Shown piece by piece: positions 37,660-44,601 of a stretch of 64,000 nt of DNA (positions are counted from its first letter, which is position 1; each line of letters begins with the position of its first letter). The DNA is from Cyanobium sp. Morenito 9A2. GTDB lineage: Bacteria; Cyanobacteriota; Cyanobacteriia; PCC-6307; Cyanobiaceae. The DNA lies in assembly GCF_024345575.1 (NCBI RefSeq), contig NZ_JAGQBJ010000001.1, forward strand, positions 310,001 to 374,000, given 5' to 3'. A model generated the notes under the pieces. The model was given only the letters and a program-made list of their open reading frames with translations. It was not told where the DNA came from and made no database searches. The translations under genes were made by a program, and so were the position numbers.

Positions 37660-38207
37660 GCCGCTGCCTTCCGCCTGGAGGCAGGGCCGGTCCCGTGGGG
37701 CGGACCCTTGCGCTTCTTGGCGCTGTTGCACTGGTGCTCCCTTCGACCAACCCAGCCCACTGCGCCCCTGTGGAATCAGGCCGTTCAGGGGGGGCCATGG
37801 GGCCCTGCAGCGGCGCCAAGCTCGCTTCGTTTCCCGGGCTGCCCCAGTGGCGGCTGCTCAAGGGGAAACTGCACCGGGAGCTGCGCTTCGGTTCGTTCGT
37901 CGAGGCGTTCGGCTTCATGGCCCAGGTGGCCCTGATCGCCGAGGGGCTGGGGCACCATCCCGAATGGAGCAACGCCTACGACCGGGTGGTGATCGATCTG
38001 GTCACCCACGACGCCCGGCCTGATCCAGCCACCGGGCGTCAAGGAGCGATTACGGACCAGGATCTCGAGCTGGCCCGCCGCATCGAGGCGCTGCTCGCCG
38101 CGGGGGGTCCCCAGGCCCGTCGATTCAGCTCAGCAGGGCCTCCGCCAGCTGGGCCCCGTCCAGCTGGGCACCCCCTAACGGGCTGTCGCGCAGATCGCAA
38201 CCCCTGA
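37656..38207 (+). CDS. pterin-4a-carbinolamine dehydratase homologue, possibly exported
   Basis: A protein of the PCD/DCoH family. The core (about residues 58-150) carries WRLLKGKLHRELRF, FMAQVALIAEGLGHHPEWSN and VVIDLVTHDA, with the His-His-Pro-Glu-Trp active-site motif intact. PCD recycles 4a-hydroxy-tetrahydropterin. The TTG start at 37656, which overlaps the CAAD gene, adds a hydrophobic N-terminus (TLALLGAVALVLPS) that looks like a signal peptide ending near AHCA. An ATG at 37797 would give a normal cytosolic enzyme of about 136 residues. The 3' end overlaps the convergent pentapeptide gene by 83 bases. Confidence 0.8.
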   Translation: MSRCLPPGGRAGPVGRTLALLGAVALVLPSTNPAHCAPVESGRSGGAMGPCSGAKLASFPGLPQWRLLKGKLHRELRFGSFVEAFGFMAQVALIAEGLGHHPEWSNAYDRVVIDLVTHDARPDPATGRQGAITDQDLELARRIEALLAAGGPQARRFSSAGPPPAGPRPAGHPLTGCRADRNP

Positions 38208-38760
38208 GGTCGGCTTCGCGCAGGTCAGCTTCTCGCAGGTTCGTGCCATAGAGGCAGGCCCCCTGGAAGTTGGCCCCCCGCAGTTGGGCTCCGCTCAGGC
38301 TGGCGAAACTGAGATCGGCGCCCCGGAAATCCGCCCCCCCCAGGTCGGTGAGCTGATCGAGGCCGGAGCGGAAGTCGGCTTCCATCAGGCGGCTGTCACG
38401 CCAACGGCTCCCGGCGGCCACCACCCCCCGCAGGCAGCAACGGTGCAGCAGGGCCCGCTCGAAGTCAGCCCCCTGCAGGCGCGAGCCGGAAAGGTCGGCC
38501 TCGTGCCACTGGGAATCCGCCGCCCGCAGATTCGAGAGGTCGGCGCCCCAGATCAGGGCCTGTTGGAAGCGGGCGCCGCTGACGTTCGCGCCGCTGAGAT
38601 TGGCGTGGCCGAAGCGGGATTCCTGGAAACAGCCACCACTGAGGTCGCAGTGGGAGAGATCCAGCTCGCCGCCATCGACGTCGCTCAGCCTCAGGCCGGG
38701 GAAGGACCGTTGCCCGGCCGCCAGGGCCTCGCGCAGCGTATCGACGGTGGAGGGTTTCAT
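38125..38760 (-). CDS. pentapeptide-repeat protein
   Basis: A 211-residue protein made of about 30 tandem five-residue units of the type A(D/N)LxG, from about residue 30 to the end: ANLSGANVSG, ADLSNLRAADSQ, ADFRGADLSFASLSGAQL and so on. Such repeats fold into a right-handed square beta-helix. Pentapeptide proteins are very common in cyanobacteria and mostly have no assigned role. It follows the ArsR gene without a gap (the ArsR stop ends where this ATG begins), so it is the second gene of that unit and may be controlled by it. Confidence 0.93.
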   Translation of the reverse strand: MKPSTVDTLREALAAGQRSFPGLRLSDVDGGELDLSHCDLSGGCFQESRFGHANLSGANVSGARFQQALIWGADLSNLRAADSQWHEADLSGSRLQGADFERALLHRCCLRGVVAAGSRWRDSRLMEADFRSGLDQLTDLGGADFRGADLSFASLSGAQLRGANFQGACLYGTNLREADLREADLRGCDLRDSPLGGAQLDGAQLAEALLS

Positions 38761-39066
38761 CTAGATCGAGGCCGCCAGGGCATTGATCTTTTGGCGGCGG
38801 GAGGCCAGTAGCAGTTTTTCGCCCTGCTGCATCAGTTTGTACACACCTTTGTCGATCACCTCGTAGAACACCAGGCTGCCCTCGGGGCGGCGGCGCACCA
38901 CCCCTGCGATGGTGAGAAGCTTCAGGTGTTTGGAGACCAGCGCCTGGCTGAGGCCGGTGCGCTCCACCACGGCCGTGACATTGAGGGCGCCGCCGCGCAG
39001 GGTGTCCAGCACCGCCAATCGGTTCGGTTCGGAGAACACCTTGAAGTAGTCGGCGAGGGCCTCCAT
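38761..39066 (-). CDS. ArsR-family transcriptional regulator
   Basis: A 101-residue winged-helix protein: ALADYFKVFSEPNRLAVLDT, recognition region RTGLSQALVSKHLKLLTIAG, then the wing RRRPEGSLVFYEV. It has no cysteine and none of the ELCVC-type metal sites, so it does not sense metals in the usual ArsR way; the signal is unknown. It lies 200 bases from the divergent hemerythrin-acsF-desaturase genes, and an identical-type element lies before the heme oxygenase gene. I infer that it controls this tetrapyrrole set. It also heads the transcript for the pentapeptide protein. Confidence 0.92.
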   Translation of the reverse strand: MEALADYFKVFSEPNRLAVLDTLRGGALNVTAVVERTGLSQALVSKHLKLLTIAGVVRRRPEGSLVFYEVIDKGVYKLMQQGEKLLLASRRQKINALAASI

Positions 39067-39244
39067 GGGGCAGGTCGAAGCGGGGGGGAAGGGCGTGGGC
39101 GCCGCCCGACCGGCAAGACGTCCTCTGCATCGTGAATCTAAGCCGAGCGTGCCCGCATTGACCTGGGGCTGTTGCGGATCTGCTTTATCACGTTGGTGGC
39201 ATGGGACTGGGGTCTGCCCAGGCGGCTTCGGCCTGTATTATCAT

Positions 39245-39265
39245 GATGTCGTTATGTCGTTGATC
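39245..39265 (+). promoter_or_regulatory. shared 21-bp element, copy 1 (hemerythrin-acsF)
   Basis: The element is GAT, two variable bases, then CGTTATRTCRTTGATC. Copy 1 ends one base before the hemerythrin ATG at 39267. It matches copy 2 (43775-43795) at 17 of 21 positions by direct comparison. Its centre TTATGT could serve as a -10 box, which would put the RNA start almost on the ATG. It is a candidate operator or core promoter for the divergent ArsR protein or another oxygen-responsive factor. Confidence 0.6.
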
Positions 39266-39266
39266 G

Positions 39267-39725
39267 ATGGCCACTGCGCTGTTGACGCCCCGGGTGCTGG
39301 ATCGTCCGCTGCAGTCCTTCTGCTGGCCCCGGCACTGGTCCGAGCGCCGCCCCCTCCTGGAGCGCCAGCATGATCGCCTCGAAGCCCAGCTCGCGGGAAT
39401 GATCGAGCGGCATGGCGACGGCCGCGTTGAGCTCGAACCCGACGAGGCCCAGAGGGAATGGAGGGACGGCGCGCGGCTGCTGCGGCAGCTGAGGCTGCAC
39501 CTGAGGCTTGAGGAGCGTTGGCTGGCCGAGGCCCGGGTCCTTTGCGGCGGTCACCGCGTCAGTCACCGCCAGGCGGCCGAGAGGGCGATCACGGGCTTTC
39601 GCGAGGGCGGTCACAGGCGCCTGGCGCGGCTGCAGTGGCTGTTGGAGATCCAGGTGTGGTTCGACCACCACCGCCTGGGGGCCGATGCTATCGCCTACGC
39701 CCGCGCCCAGGGCACCAGCGGTTGA
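39267..39725 (+). CDS. bacteriohemerythrin-type O2-binding protein
   Basis: A 152-residue single-domain protein with all seven di-iron ligands of hemerythrin at the classical spacing: His35 (LLERQHDRL), His78 and Glu82 (LRLHLRLEERW), His96 and His100 (GGHRVSHRQ), His135 and Asp140 (WFDHHRLGADAI). It should bind O2 reversibly at a non-heme di-iron centre. It is the first gene ahead of acsF, whose reaction needs O2, so delivery, buffering or sensing of O2 for that step is a likely job. An in-frame stop at 39261-39263 fixes the start at 39267 or later, with no ribosome site, so the RNA may be leaderless. Confidence 0.88.
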   Translation: MATALLTPRVLDRPLQSFCWPRHWSERRPLLERQHDRLEAQLAGMIERHGDGRVELEPDEAQREWRDGARLLRQLRLHLRLEERWLAEARVLCGGHRVSHRQAAERAITGFREGGHRRLARLQWLLEIQVWFDHHRLGADAIAYARAQGTSG

Positions 39726-39780
39726 CGCGCCAGCGAACCGCCAGCCAGCCCCTGCTTCAACCACCCCATTTCCCTGTGCC

Positions 39781-40800
39781 ATGGCCACCTCCGCTCCCCA
39801 CTTGCGCGAAGACCTGCTCACCCCGCGTTTTTACACCACCGAAATCGAGAAGGCGGCCCGCACCGACGTGGAGTCCCAGCGGTCGGCCTTCGAGGCGATG
39901 CTCGCCGAGATGGAGGCCGACTACAACCGCGACCACTTCGATCGTCGGGTGCCCCTTGATCGCCTGCGCGATCTTTCTCCCGAGGAGAAGGAGGCCTACG
40001 AGAGCTACCTGGTGCGCTCCTGTGTGTCGGAGTTTTCAGGCTTTCTGCTGTTCAAGGAGCTCTCCAGGCGGCTCTTTCAGGTGGGCCGCACGGAGCTGGG
40101 CCGCCTGTTCCAGCTGATGGCCCGCGACGAGGCCCGCCACGCCGGCTTCCTCAACCGCGCTCTGGTGGCCGAGGGCATCCAGCTGGATCTGCCCAGCCTC
40201 AGCACCCGCCGGCCGATCACCTGGTTCCCGCTCAACTGGGTGCTGTATTCCGTCTTCCTCTCCGAGAAGATCGGCTATTGGCGCTACATCCTGATCGATC
40301 GCCACCTCAGGGCCCACCCCGATCACCACATCGCCCCCCTGTTTGATTTCTTCGAGCCCTGGTGCCAGGACGAAAACCGCCATGGCGACATCTTCAACCT
40401 GCTGATCCGCTGCTGGCCCAACCTGCGCCAGGGCTTCAGGGGCAAGTTGCTCAGCCGCTTCTTTCTGTGGTCGGTGTTTCTCACCCACAGCCTCACCGTG
40501 GCCGAGCGGCACGATTTCTATGAACTGCTGGGCATGGAGGCCAGCCGCTTCGACGCCGAGGTGATGCGGCAGACCAACCGCACAGCCCGCCGGGCCTTCC
40601 CCTGGGTGTTCAACCTCGATTCAACCGACTACTTCCGCCTCCGTGACCAGATCGTGGCGTCATTTCTTGAGATCAAGGCGGCCAGGCAGCAGCCGCCAAG
40701 CCTGCTGAAGCCCCTGCAGCAGCTGGGCCGCAGGGTGCGCTTTGCTGGTCTGCTTGCCCGGCAGTTTGCCCAGCCGATGGTGATCGCGGAGGCCGCATGA
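39781..40800 (+). CDS. acsF: Mg-protoporphyrin IX monomethyl ester (oxidative) cyclase
   Basis: A 339-residue di-iron enzyme that closes the fifth ring of chlorophyll using O2. Carboxylate/His ligands are seen in LMARDEARHAGFLN and WCQDENRHGDIFN. The family start (EDLLTPRFYTTEIEKAA) and the MEADYNRDHF block are intact. The start is ATG 39781, 55 bases after the hemerythrin stop. The length is slightly below that of the main aerobic form, and the neighbours suggest the micro-oxic isoform (ChlA-II/AcsF2). The main copy, if any, is elsewhere. It overlaps the desaturase gene by ATGA. Confidence 0.95.
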   Translation: MATSAPHLREDLLTPRFYTTEIEKAARTDVESQRSAFEAMLAEMEADYNRDHFDRRVPLDRLRDLSPEEKEAYESYLVRSCVSEFSGFLLFKELSRRLFQVGRTELGRLFQLMARDEARHAGFLNRALVAEGIQLDLPSLSTRRPITWFPLNWVLYSVFLSEKIGYWRYILIDRHLRAHPDHHIAPLFDFFEPWCQDENRHGDIFNLLIRCWPNLRQGFRGKLLSRFFLWSVFLTHSLTVAERHDFYELLGMEASRFDAEVMRQTNRTARRAFPWVFNLDSTDYFRLRDQIVASFLEIKAARQQPPSLLKPLQQLGRRVRFAGLLARQFAQPMVIAEAA

Positions 40801-41686
40801 GTGCCGGCTTTGCGCCCATGAGGATTCAACCGCTGGTGCCTGCGGGTCTGCGCACCAGCTGGGCCACGGTGGGTTTCATGGTGGTGCTTCATCTGCTGAC
40901 CCTGGTGGCGCTGTTGCCCCGTTTCTGGAGCCCGCTGGCACTGGTTGTGTGGCTGGTGCTCGATTGGCTCACCGCCTGCATCGGGGTGACCCTCGGTCAC
41001 CACCGCATGCTGGCCCACCGTTCCTTTCGGGTCACGCCGTGGTTGGAGGCACTGATCGTCGCCTGCGGCACCTTGCGTTGCCAGCACGGTCCGATGGCAG
41101 GGGCGGGCCTGCACCGCCACCACCAGCTCCACTCCGACGATCCGGTCGACCACCACAACAATCATCTGGGCCTCTGCTGGAGCCATTTCGGCTGGATGCT
41201 CAAGGAGGTCCCGGCCAAGACCCATGTGGCGCGGCTCATCCCCGATCACCACGCAACCGCGACGACCTCTGGCTTGATCGCCATTTCCTGCTGCTTCAGA
41301 TTCCCTTAGTCGTCTTTCTGTGGTGGCTGGGGTCAGTCACGGGCGCCGGTGGTCTTGCCCTGGTGCTCTGGGGCTTTCCCCTGCGACTGGTGATCGCCTA
41401 CCCCTTCACCTGGAGGGTGAATTCGGCCACCCACCGCTGGGGCTGCATCGGCTACCCGAGCGGTGACCACTCGCGCAACACCTGGTTGGTGGCCCTGGTC
41501 ACCTTTGGCGAGGGTTGGCATAACAACCACCACGCCTTTTCCAGCAGCGTCCGCATGGGATTCCGTTGGTGGGAGCTTGATCCCCCCTGGTGGCCCATCG
41601 TTGCCCTGCGCCGGCGAGGCCTGGTGCGCCATGTCCGTCTGGCCCCTGTTCTTCAGCCGCCGCGTCTTCGGCATCGCTCGTCATGA
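40797..41686 (+). pseudogene. acyl-lipid/acyl-CoA desaturase (DesC/DesF-like), frameshifted
   Basis: The first half (frame 0, to TAG 41307-41309) has the first His box GHHRMLAHRSF. The second half, in frame 2 from about 41250, has LWLDRHFLLLQIPLVVFLWW, the third His box HNNHHAF and the end RLRHRSS, stopping at 41686. A single-base change near 41247-41256 separates them. The second His box also deviates: LHRHHQLHSD has Gln where HRxHH needs His, and the preceding Glu-Trp is Ala-Gly. Frameshift plus altered box suggest loss of function; a sequence error alone would not explain both. The gene overlaps acsF and the glycosyltransferase gene by ATGA. Confidence 0.8.
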
Positions 41687-42453
41687 CGGAATCCCATGGG
41701 GCTCCCCAGAGAGCCGAGATCCCCCGCGTTTTCATTGGCTATGACCCTCGAGAACGGGTGGCGGTGAACGTCCTTGCCGACTCGATTCAGGTGACGTCAT
41801 CGGTGCCGGTGTTGATCAGCCAGGTGCGCCACGAGCAACTCCTTGGGGTGTATCACCGCTCTCACGATGCGAAGCAAAGTACGGCTTTCTCGTTCAGTCG
41901 CTTCCTGGTGCCCTGGCTGAGTGGTTTCTGGGGTTGGGCGCTGTTCATGGATGCGGACATGCTCTGCCTCGGTGATATGGCTGAACTGTGGGCCCTGCGA
42001 GACGAACGTTTCGCGGTTCAGGTGGTGAAGCATCGGCATGACTGCGAGGAGGGCACCAAGTTTCAGGGCATGCCCCAGACCCCCTACGCGCGCAAGAATT
42101 GGTCGTCGGTGATGTTGTTCAACTGCTCCCGCTGCACCGCCCTCACTCCTGACTACGTCAATACCGCAACGGGGCTGGAGCTCCACCAGTTTCGCTGGCT
42201 GGCCGATGAAGCCATCGGCGAGCTGCCGCCCGAGTGGAACGTGCTCGTCGGGGTTCAGCCCGTGCCGCGCGAGCCGAAGGTGCTCCACTACACCCTCGGC
42301 GGTCCCTGGTTCGACGATTGCCTGGGCATGGCCGAATCCGGCCGTTGGCATGAGGCCCGCTCGGCGATGAACCATCCCATCGCCACCGCGCCCCTGCGGC
42401 TGAACCAGCCGCCCCTGGAGTGCCTGGCAGTCGGCCGCTCCTCTGCCCCCTGA
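41683..42453 (+). CDS. glycosyltransferase (GT-A fold, DxD motif)
   Basis: A 256-residue protein resembling family 8-like nucleotide-sugar transferases: start IPRVFIGYDPRERVAV, metal motif FMDADMLCLGD (Asp90/Asp92), and later VMLFNCSRC, PPEWNVLVG and LHYTLGGPWFDD. No membrane helix is seen. It overlaps the desaturase frame by ATGA, so it was part of the acsF transcript. A role in that context is not obvious; it may act on cell-surface glycans. I chose ATG 41683 because upstream codons belong to the desaturase tail in another frame. Confidence 0.8.
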   Translation: MTESHGAPQRAEIPRVFIGYDPRERVAVNVLADSIQVTSSVPVLISQVRHEQLLGVYHRSHDAKQSTAFSFSRFLVPWLSGFWGWALFMDADMLCLGDMAELWALRDERFAVQVVKHRHDCEEGTKFQGMPQTPYARKNWSSVMLFNCSRCTALTPDYVNTATGLELHQFRWLADEAIGELPPEWNVLVGVQPVPREPKVLHYTLGGPWFDDCLGMAESGRWHEARSAMNHPIATAPLRLNQPPLECLAVGRSSAP

Positions 42454-42459
42454 GGCGAT

Positions 42460-43288
42460 GGAGGACCGCGTTGTCCAGGTGCTTTTTCTCTGGCGACCGC
42501 AGGTCGATCGCACCAGCAACTTGGGCGTTTCTTCTGCTTGCGGCCGTGTTGATGTCGGCAACGCTCCCAAGTGGCTCGCTTTCGCCCGTATCAACGCTCC
42601 GATGATCGTGGCCGCGGTCCTGACCTGCCGTCGCTTCAGGCGCTGGCCAGCGCCATCCGGGCCGACGGTCCCCGGCTGGAGCGGTTGGCAGCCATGGGGC
42701 TCGACCGCTCCAGCCACGTCCTGGGCTGCGACCCCCATCGGGGCCTCAAGCCAGATGGGGGCAATCGCCTGAGCGTTGTTTGAGCCCCTGCGCGCGCTGG
42801 TCCAATGCGTCCACCAGCGGGCCGGTCGGCTGGGCTTGGGGGAGATCCCGGGCCAGGTCGTCGGAGGCTTCGCCGTGGTGGCTGACGGCCACCACCTGCC
42901 CCTGGCCGAGCCCCTGGCGCGTCGATCAGCGCCGCCCTGAGGACCGATGGGGCCGTGCACCTCGACGAGGGCGAGGTCCGGCGACGGTCCCGCTTCGCCT
43001 CGTTTGCAGGATCCACCTCCGCGTGCCGTCCTCAGGCGCTGCCGATCGTGATCGGGATCCTCGCCCCCTGCGCAGGGATCTGCTCACCCCGGACAAAGAT
43101 CCGCTGGCCGCCACGGCGGACATCGGTGCCCCCTTCTGGAGGCCATCGAGCGCATGGGAAGGAACCGCGCTCAGCAGCGTCAACGGGTGGCCCAGCCCGA
43201 CACAGCCCTAGCCCTGGGCTCGGCCCGGTTGTACCGAGCCCGGTCCGACGCCCAGCCGCCCCTGGAATTGTCGGTTGAAGCGGCCTGA
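42460..43288 (+). pseudogene. unrecognised decayed gene between the two halves of the tetrapyrrole locus
   Basis: Coding-like fragments lie in successive plus-strand frames: a membrane-helix segment PATWAFLLLAAVLMSA (frame 0), ALASAIRADGPRLERLAAMG followed by GCDPHRGLKPDGGNRL (frame 1, stop at 42783), LRALVQCVHQRAGRLGLG and FAVVADGHHLPLAEPL (frame 2), and a final LLEAIERMGRNRAQQRQ to LELSVEAA ending at TGA 43286-43288 (frame 2). Together they suggest one gene of about 270 codons with an N-terminal membrane anchor, now broken several times. The family was not recognised. Confidence 0.4.
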
Positions 43289-43346
43289 TCTCCGGGGTCT
43301 TGGTGCCAGGGCGCTGCTCGATCTGACCTGGGTTGATCCCCCTTGA

Positions 43347-43754
43347 TCAGGCGCTGGTCCTGAGCTCCAGGGGGATGTGCGGAGCGGCTGGCGGCAGCTG
43401 GGAGGCCCAACGCTTCAGCCGCTCGGGAAGGGCGATCACCGTGCGTTGGGTTCCACCAAAACGCATGTGCAGCCAGGTGATCACCCCGGCATCGCTCGAG
43501 GCGACGCCCTCCAGTTGCCCGTCTGCGCTGCCGAGGCCAAGCTCGGCGATGGCGCTGGGGGTGAGGTACCAGAGGTCCCCGTGCCTGGGGCGGTCGCGGC
43601 GTTCCTTGAACAGTTCCAGCAGCTGGCCATCGCCGCTCAGCTGGCCCTGGGGTGCGAGCAGCAACGGGAGCTCCAGGAGGCTGTCCGTGGAGGGCGAGAA
43701 CGGGAGGGCAACCATGGGAGATGGGCGGATGACGAAGTTGCAACGAAGCGGCAA
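43347..43754 (-). CDS. conserved-looking hypothetical protein
   Basis: A 135-residue soluble protein without membrane helix or signal peptide. Notable stretches: LLLAPQGQLSGDGQLLELF, GDLWYLTPSAIAELG, GVITWLHMRFGGTQRTVIAL and the end PHIPLELRTSA. No family was recognised. It is divergent from the heme oxygenase gene, so the shared element at 43775-43795 lies between the two starts and could act on both. An internal ATG at 43715 would remove 13 residues. Codon use is like its neighbours. Confidence 0.6.
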   Translation of the reverse strand: MPLRCNFVIRPSPMVALPFSPSTDSLLELPLLLAPQGQLSGDGQLLELFKERRDRPRHGDLWYLTPSAIAELGLGSADGQLEGVASSDAGVITWLHMRFGGTQRTVIALPERLKRWASQLPPAAPHIPLELRTSA

Positions 43755-43774
43755 CGCCGCAACAGCATCACAAC

Positions 43775-43795
43775 GATAGCGTTATATCATTGATC
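43775..43795 (+). promoter_or_regulatory. shared 21-bp element, copy 2 (heme oxygenase-hemN)
   Basis: GAT, two variable bases, then CGTTATATCATTGATC; 17 of 21 positions equal copy 1 at 39245-39265. The centre is GATA-N6-TATC, a short inverted repeat, and TTATAT inside it could be a -10 box about 55 bases upstream of the heme oxygenase ATG. The surrounding bases are unusually AT-rich for this genome. Confidence 0.6.
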
Positions 43796-43841
43796 AAGCA
43801 GGGCCCTCCGTGGCCCTGCTCCACCATGGGCACGGTTCACC

Positions 43842-44543
43842 ATGACAGCCACCATCCCCGAAGCGATCTCCAGTCATGCCCACGGCGCCGATGCTGTGCT
43901 CCGCAAGGGGTTCGGCCCCCGGGTGCGCAAGCTCCACGCCCGCATCGGCGCCGCCCATCGCCAGGTGGAGAGCATGGCTTTCTCGAGGGCCCTGCTGGAC
44001 GGCCAAGTGGAGCCGCTGCAGCTGGCGGCCCTGATCCGCACCCTGGCCCCCGCCTATGCGCTGATTGAGGAGCGGGGCCCCGATCTGGCCTCTGCCTTGG
44101 GCGCCACCGATCTGCCTTGGAAGGCCCTGCGCCGAGGCGCCGCCCTGGAGGCTGATCAGAAGGCGCTGGCTGCGCTACCCGCCACCCCCGCGTCGGCGGC
44201 GGCCCGCGGCTGGCTGGAGCAGCTTGCCACCCTGGCCCAGGGGGCCCCCCACCGCTTTCTGGCCCATGTGTACGTGCGCTACGGCGGAGATCTCGCCGGT
44301 GGGCAGCAGTTGGCGGAGCAGGCCAACGCCATCCTGGCGGCCCACGGCCTGAACCCCCTGCAGTTCTGGCACTTCGAGCAGCCCGTGGCCGCGCTCAAAG
44401 TGGCCTTTCACGACGCCTTCGAGCAGTTGGAGCTCAGTGGGGCCGAAGAGGCCGAACTGCTGGACGAGGCCGAGGCCGCCTTCCTCGCCACCCAGGCCCT
44501 GCTGGCGGAGCTCGCCGAGCTGTCCCTGGCGCCCACCGGCTGA
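43842..44543 (+). CDS. heme oxygenase (biliverdin-forming)
   Basis: A 233-residue heme oxygenase that opens heme to biliverdin IX-alpha, the precursor of phycobilins. The proximal heme ligand is the His in RIGAAHRQVESMAF. The distal helix is VRYGGDLAGGQQLAEQ, and FWHFEQP follows. Residues 1-22 before the core are variable. The adjacent hemN and the shared element with acsF suggest the low-oxygen isoform (HO2). The start is ATG 43842, about 46 bases after the shared element, with no clear ribosome site. It probably forms one transcript with hemN, 58 bases downstream. Confidence 0.94.
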   Translation: MTATIPEAISSHAHGADAVLRKGFGPRVRKLHARIGAAHRQVESMAFSRALLDGQVEPLQLAALIRTLAPAYALIEERGPDLASALGATDLPWKALRRGAALEADQKALAALPATPASAAARGWLEQLATLAQGAPHRFLAHVYVRYGGDLAGGQQLAEQANAILAAHGLNPLQFWHFEQPVAALKVAFHDAFEQLELSGAEEAELLDEAEAAFLATQALLAELAELSLAPTG

Positions 44544-44601
44544 GCAGCCCCGCATCGCCCGGTTCCACCCCTCCGCCTCCGCCAGATCCGTCCAGTCCCC
44601 C

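Noticed and set aside
38761-39066. Reading the ArsR protein as a metal sensor or as ChlR itself.
   Set aside because: It has no cysteine or His-based metal site, and ChlR is a larger MarR-type protein with cluster-binding Cys.
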